The position numbers and the translations under genes were made by a program. Of a stretch of 64,000 nucleotides of DNA, positions 42,636 through 51,951 are shown in pieces. Source of the stretch: Bog-473 sp963736525 (lineage in GTDB: Bacteria > Actinomycetota > Acidimicrobiia > Acidimicrobiales > RAAP-2); NCBI GenBank assembly GCA_963736525.1, contig CAVTPF010000004.1, positions 1-64,000 of the forward strand, given 5' to 3'. The notes under the pieces are model-generated. The model did not search any database. It saw only the letters and a list, made by a program, of their open reading frames with translations, and had not been told where the DNA came from. Numbering within the stretch: position 1 is the first letter of the stretch; every line of letters begins with the position of its first letter.

Positions 42636-43820
42636 TCAGCCCGTGATGCATGGTCCAGTGCTCACGGCCGACCGATGCTGGGACGCCTGCTGCACGCGAG
42701 CCAGGACACCCGGGGACGTCAGGGCATAGCCGACATCCTGATAGACGGTGGACCGGGAGAAGACGACGCCGATCACTTCACCACCCGGTCCGAGCAGCGG
42801 GCCTCCCGAGTTGCCGGGCAGGACGTCGGCGTCGAGCGCGTAGACGCCTCGGGTCACCGACCCGTTGTTGTAGATGTCCTTCCCGATCGCCGTGACCTCT
42901 TCGGTCACGCCGGCGGGATCGATGGTGAGACCGCCGTCTTCGGGATAGCCGAGGAGCGCGGCCTGGGTGCCCCGGGACACGAGCGTCGGGCTGATGGTGA
43001 GGGCAGGGCCGAGCGGCGCGTCGGTGCGCAACACGGCCAGGTCGAAGGAGGGGTCGAAGAGCACCGTCGTCGCGTCATACGCGTTGTTGCCGATGAGCAC
43101 CTGCGTGTTGCCGCTGCTCTCGCCCGCCACGACGTGTGCGTTGGTGGCCACCAGGCCGGGTCCGACCACGAAGCCCGAGCCCTCCTGCTCGTTGTTGCAG
43201 GCCGTGCCGAGGATCTTGACCGTCGAAAAGACCGCCGGATCCGCCAGCGCGCGGGTCTCGGTGCTCGTCGGCGTCGACACGGACGGCGTCGACGGCGGGG
43301 TGAGCGTGGAGAAGACCTGCGGGAAACCCTGGTTGTTGAGGAACGTCTGCAGGTCGTTGAAGACAGAGGGGGCCTGCGGCAGGATCCGGTCGATGGAGTG
43401 GAGGATGTCGGAGCGGGCCACCGCTGCATCGAGCGAGGTGAAGCGGCTGTTGGGCGAGGAGACCACCGCGGCCACCAGCCAGACCGAGAGCAGGACGGCG
43501 ATCACGGAGACGCCCACGCCGAGCACGGCGTCGACGTGGCCGAGGTGGTGCCGGCGCACGGTGACGTTGCTCCAGGTGCCCAGCACACGGCCGACCGCGC
43601 CGAACGTGCAGGCCGTCAACATCACCAGTGTCACGACGACGACCGAGCGGGTGACGTCCTCGTGGCCGGTGCGCAGCAGCGGCACCCAGACCAGGGTCCC
43701 GAGCAGGAAGCCCAGGAGGAAGCCGCCGAAGGTGAGCAGCTGCACCAGCGCGCCCAGCCGCAATCCGTGGACGGCGGCCAGCAGCATCAGCCCGATGATC
43801 AGCAGGTCGACCCAATCCAC
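42636..43820 (-). CDS. marP: MarP-like membrane serine protease
   Basis: A 394-residue protein with four N-terminal membrane helices of the CvpA type (residues ~5-120), followed by a periplasmic trypsin-like protease. The triad is H229 in TNAHVV, D260 in SFDLAVL, and S338 in GNSGGP. C208 and C391 would match the regulatory disulfide of the mycobacterial acid-resistance protease MarP. The start is GTG 43820 with TACCCT 6 nt upstream. In M. tuberculosis MarP activates a peptidoglycan hydrolase under acid stress; the target here is unknown. Confidence 0.9.
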   Translation of the reverse strand: MDWVDLLIIGLMLLAAVHGLRLGALVQLLTFGGFLLGFLLGTLVWVPLLRTGHEDVTRSVVVVTLVMLTACTFGAVGRVLGTWSNVTVRRHHLGHVDAVLGVGVSVIAVLLSVWLVAAVVSSPNSRFTSLDAAVARSDILHSIDRILPQAPSVFNDLQTFLNNQGFPQVFSTLTPPSTPSVSTPTSTETRALADPAVFSTVKILGTACNNEQEGSGFVVGPGLVATNAHVVAGESSGNTQVLIGNNAYDATTVLFDPSFDLAVLRTDAPLGPALTISPTLVSRGTQAALLGYPEDGGLTIDPAGVTEEVTAIGKDIYNNGSVTRGVYALDADVLPGNSGGPLLGPGGEVIGVVFSRSTVYQDVGYALTSPGVLARVQQASQHRSAVSTGPCITG

Positions 43821-43882
43821 CGTGCGAGGGTACCCAACGGTGCGCCGAAAATGGCGCCCCCCACCGCTATTGTCGTCGTGCC

Positions 43883-45121
43883 GTGCTTCCGCGCTCCGTG
43901 CCTCGACACCGGCGTCTCAGGCCACGCGGCGGCGGCCTGACCTCCGCTTTGGCGATGCTGGCGCTCGTGCTGTCGGGCTGTGGGCTGGCCGCACACCCCG
44001 CCTCCCACCCGGCCGCGCACGTCCTCGGCCAGCCCAAGGGCACTGCGCTCGCCGTCGGGCAGCCCGCGCCGACCGGCACCGGCGAGCTCGGCGCCGTGTC
44101 GTGCGCCGACGCCAGGCGCTGCTGGGCCGTGGGGGTGGCGGGGCCCAACCCGGCAGCCGGGGGGGCGACGGTGATCGTCGCCACGACCAATGGCGGCCGG
44201 TCGTGGAAGGCGCAGCACGTGACGGGCGGGAGCACGCCGCAGTTGAGCGGGGTGTCGTGCCCGACGCGGACCGTGTGCATGGCGGTCGGGTCCAACGGCG
44301 CCTCGCTGCCCGGGAGCGGCGTCGTGGTGACGACGAGCGACGGCGGCGCCACCTGGTCGTCGGCGACGGCGCCGGCCAACGCGCTCGCCATCAACTCCGT
44401 CCAGTGTGTCAGCCCGGCCAACTGCACCGTCATCGTCGACAGCGGCACACAGACGTGGTCCGCCGTCACCGCCGACTTCGGGCAGACCTGGCAGCAGCAG
44501 GGCCTGTTGCCCTCACCGTTCCTCGCCGGTAACGACCTGTCGTGCGCAGCCGGCGGCTCCTGCCTCGTCGCGGGTTACGTGCCGACCAGCAACGGTCACG
44601 GCGAGGGCGCGGTCGCGGTGAGCTCCGACGGGGGAATGACCTGGTCGCTGGCGACGGTGCCTCAGGGCATCGGTGTGCTCCAGAGCGTCTCGTGCCTCAG
44701 CGTCGCCGTGTGCCTCGCCGCCGGGTCGACGACGAACACGGTGAGCGATGTCGTCCCGGCCAAGGGCGAGCTCCTGCGCAGCGCCGACGGCGGGCATACG
44801 TGGGCGCCCGCCACGACCATGCCGCCGGTGGACGACATCTACGGCATCGCCTGCCCGTCCGCCGTGCTGTGCGCCATGGTCGGCACCAAGTGGTTCGGCT
44901 TCCCCGCCATCGCCACCGGTGCGGTGGCCCAGAGCCGCAACGCCGGCATGACGTTCCGGGCCTCGTCCGCGGCGTACGTGCCCATCACCCTGACGGCGCT
45001 GTCCTGCCCCACGACGGCCGGCTGCGTCGCGGTCGGGGGGACGACGCTCGCCCGCCTCACCCTCGTGCAGCCGAAGCGCGCCCCGTCCCCGTCACGCGCC
45101 CCGTCCCCGTCACGCGCCTAG
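43883..45121 (+). CDS. Lipoprotein with BNR/sialidase-like beta-propeller
   Basis: A 412-residue exported lipoprotein. The signal peptide ends in the lipobox ALVLSGC, giving a lipidated cysteine near residue 33. The mature part repeats a ~45-residue unit with the BNR-type pattern (VIVATTNGGRSWKAQHV, VVTTSDGGATWSSATA, VAVSSDGGMTWSLATV, LLRSADGGHTWAPATT) and paired cysteines (SCxxxxxC) in each blade, indicating a disulfide-braced propeller. No sialidase catalytic residues are evident, so binding is more likely than catalysis. The end APSPSRAPSPSRA comes from a tandem 18-bp DNA duplication. Confidence 0.82.
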   Translation: MLPRSVPRHRRLRPRGGGLTSALAMLALVLSGCGLAAHPASHPAAHVLGQPKGTALAVGQPAPTGTGELGAVSCADARRCWAVGVAGPNPAAGGATVIVATTNGGRSWKAQHVTGGSTPQLSGVSCPTRTVCMAVGSNGASLPGSGVVVTTSDGGATWSSATAPANALAINSVQCVSPANCTVIVDSGTQTWSAVTADFGQTWQQQGLLPSPFLAGNDLSCAAGGSCLVAGYVPTSNGHGEGAVAVSSDGGMTWSLATVPQGIGVLQSVSCLSVAVCLAAGSTTNTVSDVVPAKGELLRSADGGHTWAPATTMPPVDDIYGIACPSAVLCAMVGTKWFGFPAIATGAVAQSRNAGMTFRASSAAYVPITLTALSCPTTAGCVAVGGTTLARLTLVQPKRAPSPSRAPSPSRA

Positions 45122-45319
45122 GGCCCGAGCCGGGCCTCGGCACCGTTGGGAACGGCCCACAGGTCTGTGACCTGGAGCATCGGGGCGGTGCCGGCGTCCG
45201 AGGGTCCTAGGCAGGAGCGGCGAACCCCCGTAGAATCTGTGGTGCCGGACTCGAGGAGTCACGAAGCGTGCGGGGGGGGTAGGGGCACTCCCCGTTCGCC
45301 CGAACGATGGAGGACCGCC

Positions 45320-45937
45320 ATGCCGCAGACCTGTCCACAGTGTCAGAGCGAGGCGGTCGACACTGCCGCCTTCTGTCCGAGCTGCGGAGCCGCGCTGAGC
45401 GCTGGCTCGACGGGCGCCCAGGCAGCGCACACCGCGAACGCGCCGCCCCCCGCGGGAGCGGCCGCTCATGCCGCCGCGGCATCGAGCAGGTCCGCCGTGC
45501 CCGCCTACAAATTCGACGCAGCCCGCTGGTCCCTGGCCGACCGGATCGCCGGGGTCGCCACCATCGTGCTGTTCATTTCCCTGTTCCTCTCGTGGTTCGG
45601 CATCACCGTCATCGGCATCACCGTCACCGCGAGCGGCGTGTCGGCGCACGGCTACCTCTACATCGTGATGATCATCTGCATCCTGGAGGTCGCTTACCTG
45701 GTGCTGCGGGCCGGCTGGGACCGGCTACCGGTCAGCGCCACCATCCCGCACCTCACCGTGATGATGTCCGCGACGATCGTCAACCTCGTGCTGGTCTTCA
45801 TCGGCTTCATCTTCAAGCCCGGTGGGTCGGGCGTCGGCTGGGAGTTCGGCGCCTTCCTGGCCCTCATTGCGGCGATCGTGGCCGCGGCACCCTATGCCAT
45901 CCCGCAACTGCGCCAGCGGACAGGAGCCGCCAACTAA
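45320..45937 (+). CDS. Zinc-ribbon membrane protein
   Basis: A 205-residue protein starting with a zinc ribbon (CPQC...CPSC, residues ~5-25), an Ala/Pro linker, and four hydrophobic helices (VATIVLFISLFLSWFGI, GYLYIVMIICILEVAYLVL, LTVMMSATIVNLVLVFIGFIF, and FGAFLALIAAIVAAAPYAI). I chose ATG 45320, where GGAGG lies about 7 nt upstream and the ribbon begins immediately; the frame is open further 5' without similarity. The function is unknown. The spacer 45122-45319 shows no other feature. Confidence 0.8.
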   Translation: MPQTCPQCQSEAVDTAAFCPSCGAALSAGSTGAQAAHTANAPPPAGAAAHAAAASSRSAVPAYKFDAARWSLADRIAGVATIVLFISLFLSWFGITVIGITVTASGVSAHGYLYIVMIICILEVAYLVLRAGWDRLPVSATIPHLTVMMSATIVNLVLVFIGFIFKPGGSGVGWEFGAFLALIAAIVAAAPYAIPQLRQRTGAAN

Positions 45938-45968
45938 CTGGGTCACTGCCCGGGGTCACCACCATGGG

Positions 45969-47741
45969 TCACTGGCGCATGGCCGCGAGGAGCAGCCCCG
46001 GGATCTTGGCCGCCGACGGTTCGGCCTCGAACGCAACGAACCGGCGCATGACGTCATAGCCGTCCGGGGCGGTGGCGAACCACGGTGGCTTGGGCCGGGA
46101 CCGGAAGGGGCCGCGCACGACCGACTTCAGCGGGCGGGCGAACATGGCGGCGTTCCCGACGACGCCCGTGCCCGACTGAATGTCCGTGCGCGGGTGTCCC
46201 GGATAGGCGCCCCAGGTCGTGGAGCCCATGGCGAAGGACAGGCCGTGCCACACGTTGACGCCGATGGAGCCGTAGCGCAGGTCGGCCACGGCCCGGTCGA
46301 CCGCCTCGGCCACGTCGTGCTCCTTCAGGGATGAGGGGCTGACGATGACGGTGGCCCCGAGCGTCCCCCACACGACGTCGTTGCAGAAGTCGGTGGCGGC
46401 GTCGACGAAGGCCGCCGGCGACGGGGCGGTCAGCGCCGTCTCGGCCACCTCCCCGCAGAACGACTCCACGTTGAAGCAGATGTCGTCGGTTCGACCCGGC
46501 AGCACGCCGCGGATGAAGGTCCACGGCAGTGCGTCGCGCGGCCCCGCGCCGAACTCCTCGGCCTCGGGATGCGCCGCCACGAAGGCCTGGAGCCGGTCGG
46601 CGGCACCCGGGTAATAGGCGCGGCGGGTGGTGAGGCCCGACAGCGTCTGTGTCAACGCGCCGAGGAACGCGTCGCGCTGGGGCCAGGACGCGTGCGTGAC
46701 GACGAGCCGCGCCGAGATGCAATTGAAGCCCACGTTGTTCACCAGCATGGTGGCCACGTGCTCCGCCTGGTAGCGCAGCTCGGCGATCGACCACCGGCCC
46801 GGCACGACGATGACGGGTGACACGTTGCCGAGCTCCGCCGTGACCGGCTTGTCCAGGATCGGCTCGTCGGCCGCCTTGCGGCGGGCACCGTCGGCCCCGG
46901 AGCCGAAGACCACGGCGTCGTAGGTCTTGTCCGAGCCGGTGATGTGCACCTCGTCGATCAGCGGATGGCCCGTGAGGTACTGCCCCGCCGCCGCGCCGCC
47001 CTCCACGATGCGCAGCACGCCGGCGGCGATGAGCGAGGCCAGGGCGCGGCTCCAGTGCGGAACCAGGTAGTCGTTGACCGGGTTGGCCTTCATCACCACG
47101 ACCTTGCCCTCGACGAAGAGCTTGGAGAGCACGTCGCGCGGCCCGAGCGAGGCAACGTTGCCGGCTGCCAGCACGAGCGCCGTGCCGGCGTGGGCGAGCG
47201 GATCGGCGTAGGCGGGCGCCTGGCCGGCGACGAGGGACGCCGCGGTGACGCCGGGCTGCATCCAGACCTCGGCCGTGGTCTGGGGGAACGTGATACGGTC
47301 GAAGGCGCCGTCGGGGAAGACCTGCACCCGCAACCGGCCGTCGGACGACTCCCGGACGGGACCGGCAAACGTGGGCTTGCCTCCCTTGGCGATGTCCCGC
47401 AGCGCATCGCGGTACAGACGAGCCATGCGCACGAACGTCCCGATACCGGCGAAGAGCTCCTCACCCGCCTCGGTCGAGCCCGGTGCCAGTCCCTTGGCTT
47501 CACACGCGGCGGCCAGCCAGTCCTCCTCGGCGGCCATGGTGTCGGCAATCACCCGCTGCAGGAGGTCGGCGCGCGGGGCGGGGGCGGTCCTGGCCCACGA
47601 CGCCGCGTGGTCGGCGACCTCGCGCACGGCCGCGTCGAGCGCCGTCATGTCGAGGGGTGTCGCCGTCGCCGCGGCTGCGCCCCGCCCCGCCCCGGCCTGG
47701 TCGGCGGTCGGGGCAACCGCCCCGCGGCTGGCGATGGTCAT
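45969..47741 (-). CDS. Aldehyde dehydrogenase family protein
   Basis: A 590-residue NAD(P)-dependent aldehyde dehydrogenase, longer than the usual ~490. Recognisable blocks are VVVMKANPVNDYLVPHW (cofactor Lys region), DEVHITGSDKTYDAVVFG (the G-S loop), VTAELGNVSPVIVVPG with the general-base Glu, and NNVGFNCISARLVV with the probable catalytic Cys in place of the common GQxC. The N-terminal ~120 residues are helical. ATG 47741 has GGGGAGGACGACG upstream, which decides the start. It is most similar in layout to uncharacterised actinobacterial aldehyde dehydrogenases; the substrate is unknown. Confidence 0.85.
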   Translation of the reverse strand: MTIASRGAVAPTADQAGAGRGAAAATATPLDMTALDAAVREVADHAASWARTAPAPRADLLQRVIADTMAAEEDWLAAACEAKGLAPGSTEAGEELFAGIGTFVRMARLYRDALRDIAKGGKPTFAGPVRESSDGRLRVQVFPDGAFDRITFPQTTAEVWMQPGVTAASLVAGQAPAYADPLAHAGTALVLAAGNVASLGPRDVLSKLFVEGKVVVMKANPVNDYLVPHWSRALASLIAAGVLRIVEGGAAAGQYLTGHPLIDEVHITGSDKTYDAVVFGSGADGARRKAADEPILDKPVTAELGNVSPVIVVPGRWSIAELRYQAEHVATMLVNNVGFNCISARLVVTHASWPQRDAFLGALTQTLSGLTTRRAYYPGAADRLQAFVAAHPEAEEFGAGPRDALPWTFIRGVLPGRTDDICFNVESFCGEVAETALTAPSPAAFVDAATDFCNDVVWGTLGATVIVSPSSLKEHDVAEAVDRAVADLRYGSIGVNVWHGLSFAMGSTTWGAYPGHPRTDIQSGTGVVGNAAMFARPLKSVVRGPFRSRPKPPWFATAPDGYDVMRRFVAFEAEPSAAKIPGLLLAAMRQ

Positions 47742-47893
47742 CGTCGTCCTCCCCGGGTGCGCCACACGAGTGCGCCCCTGATCGACGATCGGGTCTCGTG
47801 CGCGCAACCAGCCGCCAGCGTACCGAGGAAGTCGTCGGCTTCCCCCGCGCGGCCGTCGCGGGCATCGCGGGCGCGCGGGGGGCGCAGCGGGAC

Positions 47894-48415
47894 TCAGGCC
47901 GGGTGGTCGACGTCCAAGTCGACGTCCGATCGGTGGGCCCGGATGTAGTCGCGCATGCGGACGTCACTGCCCACGCTCAGGGCGGCGAGCAACCGCTCCA
48001 GCGCGTCCGACGGCTCCGGGCCGAGCTCGTCGTACAACCCGCGTTCGATCCGGTCGGCGGCCACGCGGTGTGCCTCCAGGTAGCCCCTGGCCAGCGGGGT
48101 CAGCGAGACGATCTTCTCCCTGGCATCGGCGGCGGAGCCAGCGACGCTCACGTATCCCCGCTCGACGAGGGAGGCGACGACCTTGCTCGCCCCCTGGCGG
48201 GTGATGCCGAGCACGCGCCCGACGTCCGAGATCGTGACGTCGTCCGACTGGGCGCACAGGAGGAGCACGCGCCCGTCGGGGAAACGGCGGTCGGCAAAGC
48301 CGGCGGCGGCCATCTCGGTGTCGAGCCGGATCTGGTACCCCACCCATGCCTGCCGGAGCGACGCGCCGAGCCGCCGGGGTGCGGGAACCGCCTGGGTCCC
48401 AGAATTGTCAACCAT
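47894..48415 (-). CDS. MarR-family transcriptional regulator
   Basis: A 173-residue winged-helix repressor. VTISDVGRVLGITRQGASKVVASLVERGYVSV is the DNA-binding helix pair, and DAREKIVSLTPLARGYL the wing. I place the start at ATG 48415: TAGTCT (48423-48428) lies 7 nt upstream, so the mRNA would be leaderless. The ATG itself is in the centre of an 18-bp palindrome that is the likely operator. ATG 48445 would add ten residues but lacks support. It is divergent from the phospholipase gene with 38 bp between starts, so it probably represses both itself and that gene. Confidence 0.86.
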   Translation of the reverse strand: MVDNSGTQAVPAPRRLGASLRQAWVGYQIRLDTEMAAAGFADRRFPDGRVLLLCAQSDDVTISDVGRVLGITRQGASKVVASLVERGYVSVAGSAADAREKIVSLTPLARGYLEAHRVAADRIERGLYDELGPEPSDALERLLAALSVGSDVRMRDYIRAHRSDVDLDVDHPA

Positions 48416-48423
48416 AGTTGACA
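48406..48423. promoter_or_regulatory. Palindromic MarR operator over the marR start codon and divergent -35
   Basis: TGTCAAC-CATA-GTTGACA is a perfect inverted repeat (7-bp arms, 4-bp centre). The marR ATG is its centre on the minus strand, and its right end TTGACA (48418-48423) is a consensus -35 for the divergent phospholipase gene. That gene's CATACT -10 lies 19 bp downstream at 48443-48448. Occupancy would block both promoters. Confidence 0.7.
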
Positions 48424-48453
48424 GACTAGCCACGGGCGCGCGCATACTGGGGC

Positions 48454-50022
48454 ATGCGGCACCGGTGGGCCCGGCAGGCGGGCCGACACGCCGGCCCCCT
48501 CATGGGCCTCCTCCTCGCCGGCGCCGTGCTCTGCGCCTGCAGCAGCGGCGGCGGGAGCGGCTCGGGCGCACCGGCGGAGCGGGTGAGCGGCGGCCCCACC
48601 GGGCACTACGTCGTCGCGGCGGGCATCCACAAGATCAAGCACGTCATCATCATCGAGCAGGAGAACCGTTCCTTCGACAGCTACTTCGGCACGTACCCGG
48701 ACGCCGACGGCATCCCCATGAAGAACGGCGTGCCGACGGTGTGCGTGCCGATGCCGACCGGCGGGTGCCAGGCGCCCTACCACGACACGGCGGACGTCAA
48801 CGGCGGCGGGCCGCACGGCGAGGCGAACGCGCGCAGGGACGTCGACGGCGGGAAGATGGACGGGTTCATCACGGAGGCCTCGAACGCCAAGAAGGGGTGC
48901 GGCGCCAACATCAACACCGTCAACAACCCGCAATGCGCCAACTCGGCCACGCCCGACGTGATGGGCTACCACACGGCGGCGGAGATCCCGAACTACTGGA
49001 CCTACGCGAAGGACTTCGTGCTCGACGACCACATGTTCGAGCCGGTCGCGTCGTGGTCGCTGCCCGACCACCTCTACCTGGTGTCGGGCTGGTCGGCCAA
49101 GTGCTCGAGCCCCAGCCCCTCGAGCTGCGTGAACGAGATCAGGGGCCCGTACACCCCGGTGCAGATGCAGGAGTACGTCGACCAGGCCATCGACACCGGC
49201 ACCGCGGAGGTCACCAACGCCTGGACCGACATCACGTGGCTCCTCTACAACAAGCACGTCCCGTGGGCCTACTACGTGCAGACCGGCGACCAGCCCGACT
49301 GCGACGACGACTCGGCCGTGGTCTGCCCGGCGGTGGCGCAGAGCTACCTGACCCCTGGGATCTGGAACCCGCTGCCGATCTTCGAGGACGTGCAGAAGGA
49401 CCACCAGCTCCGCAACATCCAGCCGCTGAACAACTACTTCACCGCGGCCAAGGCGGGGACGCTGCCCGCGGTGATGTGGGTCACCCCTTCGCAGGCCGAC
49501 AGCGAGCACCCACCCGGCAGCGTCCACCAGGGCCAGGCCTACGTCACCGCCGTGATCAACGCCGCCATGAAGAGCCCGGACTGGGACTCGACGGCCATCT
49601 TCTTGCAGTGGGACGACTGGGGCGGCTTCTACGACAACGTGGTGCCACCCCCCGTCGACCAGAACGGGTACGGCCTGCGCGTGCCCGCCATGGTGATCTC
49701 GCCCTACGCCAAGTCGGGCTACATCGACCACCAGATGCTGAGCAGCGACGCCTACCTGAAGTTCATCGAGGACGACTTCCTCGGCGGCTCCCGCCTCAAC
49801 CCCAAGACCGACGGGCGGCCCGACCCCCGGCCCGACGTCCGCGAGGACGAGAGCATCCTGGGCAACATGGTCAACGACTTCGACTTCGACCAGGCGCCAC
49901 GGGCCCCGGTGCTCCTGCCCACCAACCCGCCGACCGACTCGCCGTCGGTTCCCGCCTATTTCCAGGGCATGGGACCCTGCGACGGCTGCACGGCCACACC
50001 ACCCAGCACCTCCGGCGGGTGA
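48454..50022 (+). CDS. Lipoprotein phospholipase C / acid phosphatase (AcpA superfamily)
   Basis: A 522-residue exported phosphoesterase. The signal peptide LMGLLLAGAVLCACSS ends in a lipobox cysteine. The mature enzyme starts with HKIKHVIIIEQENRSFDSYFGTYP, the hallmark of the phospholipase C / AcpA family (E and N metal ligands). Other blocks are VLDDHMFEPVASWSLPDHLYLVSGWS, WVTPSQADSEHPPGSV, and IFLQWDDWGGFYDNVVPP. It would release phosphate or diacylglycerol from phosphoesters at the cell surface. It has no ribosome binding site; CATACT ends 5 nt before the ATG. Probable control is by the divergent MarR regulator. Confidence 0.88.
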   Translation: MRHRWARQAGRHAGPLMGLLLAGAVLCACSSGGGSGSGAPAERVSGGPTGHYVVAAGIHKIKHVIIIEQENRSFDSYFGTYPDADGIPMKNGVPTVCVPMPTGGCQAPYHDTADVNGGGPHGEANARRDVDGGKMDGFITEASNAKKGCGANINTVNNPQCANSATPDVMGYHTAAEIPNYWTYAKDFVLDDHMFEPVASWSLPDHLYLVSGWSAKCSSPSPSSCVNEIRGPYTPVQMQEYVDQAIDTGTAEVTNAWTDITWLLYNKHVPWAYYVQTGDQPDCDDDSAVVCPAVAQSYLTPGIWNPLPIFEDVQKDHQLRNIQPLNNYFTAAKAGTLPAVMWVTPSQADSEHPPGSVHQGQAYVTAVINAAMKSPDWDSTAIFLQWDDWGGFYDNVVPPPVDQNGYGLRVPAMVISPYAKSGYIDHQMLSSDAYLKFIEDDFLGGSRLNPKTDGRPDPRPDVREDESILGNMVNDFDFDQAPRAPVLLPTNPPTDSPSVPAYFQGMGPCDGCTATPPSTSGG

Positions 50023-50065
50023 CCCGGTCGACCGGGCTGACCGGGTCGACCGACTCGCCTCCTGA

Positions 50066-50995
50066 TCAGGCGACCCGCGGCATGACCTCCCTCGCCAGCA
50101 GCTCGAGATGCTCCAGGTCGTCGAGATCGAGCACCTGGAGGTACACCGTCTGGGCGCCGATGCCGGCGAAGGCCTGCAGGCGCGCCACCACCTCGTCCGG
50201 TGTGCCGACGACGCCGTTGGCCCGCAACTCGTCGGCCTGGCGTCCGATGGCGGCCGCCCGGCGCTGCACCTCGGCCTCGTCGGCGCCGCAGCACACCGTC
50301 TGCGCGGCCGTCAGGCGCAGGGTCGACGGGTCGCGTCCCCTCTCCGCGCAGGCGGCACGCACCCGGGCGTACTGGGCCTCCGTGTCGGCGAGCGAAGAGA
50401 AGGGCAGGTTGAACTCGTCGGCATAGGTCGCCGCCAGGCGCGGCGTGCGCGTGGGCCCCCCACCGCCGACGATGAGCGGTGGATGCGGCCGCTGGACGGG
50501 CTTGGGCAGCGCCGGACTGTGCTTCAGGTGGTAATGCCGCCCGTCGAAGCTGAAGGTCTCGCCCTGGGGTGTGCCCCACATGCCGGTGAGGATGGCGAAC
50601 TGCTCGTCCAGGCGCTCGAAGCGCTCGCCCGTCGGCGGGAACGGCACGCCGTAGGCCGAGTGCTCTGCGTCGTACCAGCCGGCGCCGAGACCGAGCTCGA
50701 CGCGGCCGCCGCTCATGGCGTCGACCTGGGCCACCTGGACGGCGAGCAGCCCGGGCAGCCGGAAGGTGGCCGACGTGACGAGCGTGCCCAGCCGGATGCG
50801 CTCGGTCTCGCGCGCGATGGCGCCGAGCGTGACCCACGAGTCGGTCGGGCCGGGGAGGCCGTCGCCCCCCATGGTCAAGAAGTGGTCGGAGCGGAAGAAG
50901 GCGTCGAAGCCGGCCGCCTCGGCCGCCTGCGCCACCCGGAGCTGTTGCTCGTAGGTCGCCCCGAATTGGGGCTCGGTGAAGATGCGGAGCTTCAC
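50066..50995 (-). CDS. LLM-class F420-dependent oxidoreductase
   Basis: A 309-residue luciferase-like (beta/alpha)8 barrel. MKLRIFTEPQFGATYEQQLRVAQAAEAAGFDAFFRSDHF, IRLGTLVTSATFRLPGLLAVQVAQVDAMSGGRVELGLGAGWYDAEHSAYGVPF and PLIVGGGGPTRTPRLAATYADEFN are characteristic blocks of the actinobacterial F420-binding group. Substrates of this class are diverse and cannot be assigned. The start is GTG 50995 with TAACTT 6 nt upstream. It is divergent from a second LLM gene 72 bp away. Confidence 0.86.
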   Translation of the reverse strand: MKLRIFTEPQFGATYEQQLRVAQAAEAAGFDAFFRSDHFLTMGGDGLPGPTDSWVTLGAIARETERIRLGTLVTSATFRLPGLLAVQVAQVDAMSGGRVELGLGAGWYDAEHSAYGVPFPPTGERFERLDEQFAILTGMWGTPQGETFSFDGRHYHLKHSPALPKPVQRPHPPLIVGGGGPTRTPRLAATYADEFNLPFSSLADTEAQYARVRAACAERGRDPSTLRLTAAQTVCCGADEAEVQRRAAAIGRQADELRANGVVGTPDEVVARLQAFAGIGAQTVYLQVLDLDDLEHLELLAREVMPRVA

Positions 50996-51067
50996 GGGCC
51001 CAAGTTAACCGGCCGTCCGTCCCGCCCGCCCAGGGCACGGCCGTCCCGAGCGGGGCAGACTGCGGCG

Positions 51068-51928
51068 ATGGACATCGGCGTGATCTTCCCCCAGACCGAG
51101 ATCGGTGGCGACCGCGGTGCCGTCCGCGCCGTGGGTCAGGCCGCCTCGGATCTGGGTTACACCCACCTGGCGGCGTACGACCACGTGCTGGGCGCGGACG
51201 TCGCGGTGCACGGCGAGCTCGGCGGTCCCTACACGATCGACGACCCCTTCCGCGAGCCGCTGACCATGTTCGCCTACCTGGCCGGCTGCACGAAGCTGGC
51301 CTTCGCCACGTCCATCCTGATCGGGCCGCAGCGCCAGACGGCGCTCCTGGCCAAGCAGGCGGCCGAGGTCGACCTGCTGTGCGGCGGCCGCTTCCGGCTC
51401 GGGCTCGGGATCGGTTGGAACAAGGTGGAGTACGACGTGCTCGGTGTCCCCTTCGACGACCGGGCCGCCATTCTGGAGGAGCAGGTCGCCGTGCTGCGCG
51501 CCCTGTGGACCAAGAAGAGCGTGACGCTCGACGGGCGCTTCCACCACATCCGGGCGGCGGGCCTGGCGCCGCTGCCGGTGCAGCGGCCGATCCCGATCTG
51601 GATCGGCGGCCACGCCCCGGCCGCGCTGCGCCGGGTGGGACGCGTCGCCGACGGCTGGTTCCCCATGGTCCGCCCGGGCGGCGGACTCGATGCGGCGCTC
51701 GAGATCATCCGCGAGGGGGCGGCCGAGGCGGGGCGTGACCTGTCCGGCTTCGAGTTCGAGGGCAGGCTGGAGTACGCCGTGCGCGACCATGAGAAGATTG
51801 CGGAGCACGCCCGGCGTTGGCGGGCCGCGGGCGCCAGCCACCTGTCGCTGAACACCATGCACGCGGGACTGCAGGGCACCGATGCCCACATCGCTGCGTT
51901 GGAGGAGATGGCCCAGCTATTGCTGTAG
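51068..51928 (+). CDS. LLM-class F420-dependent oxidoreductase
   Basis: A 286-residue luciferase-like protein starting MDIGVIFPQTEIGGDRGAV. It has LGYTHLAAYDHVLGAD, LAFATSILIGPQRQTALLAKQAAEVDLLCGGRFRLGLGIGWNKVEYDVLGVPF, and PIWIGGHAPAALRRVGRVADGWFP, all typical of F420-dependent members. The long open frame upstream is antisense to the neighbouring LLM gene and is not part of this protein; ATG 51068 begins the conserved fold. The stop lies 23 nt from the end of arsC. Confidence 0.86.
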   Translation: MDIGVIFPQTEIGGDRGAVRAVGQAASDLGYTHLAAYDHVLGADVAVHGELGGPYTIDDPFREPLTMFAYLAGCTKLAFATSILIGPQRQTALLAKQAAEVDLLCGGRFRLGLGIGWNKVEYDVLGVPFDDRAAILEEQVAVLRALWTKKSVTLDGRFHHIRAAGLAPLPVQRPIPIWIGGHAPAALRRVGRVADGWFPMVRPGGGLDAALEIIREGAAEAGRDLSGFEFEGRLEYAVRDHEKIAEHARRWRAAGASHLSLNTMHAGLQGTDAHIAALEEMAQLLL

Positions 51929-51951
51929 CTGGCGCGGGTGCCCGAAGCGGA

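Noticed and set aside
40266..43940. A 1224-codon open frame on the plus strand
   Set aside because: It lies antisense to GH15 and MarP, both with intact catalytic motifs; its product is a low-complexity Arg/His/Gly mixture typical of antisense frames in high-GC DNA.
48183..50426. A 747-codon open frame on the plus strand
   Set aside because: Shifted frame over the phospholipase gene and antisense to marR; no recognisable domain.
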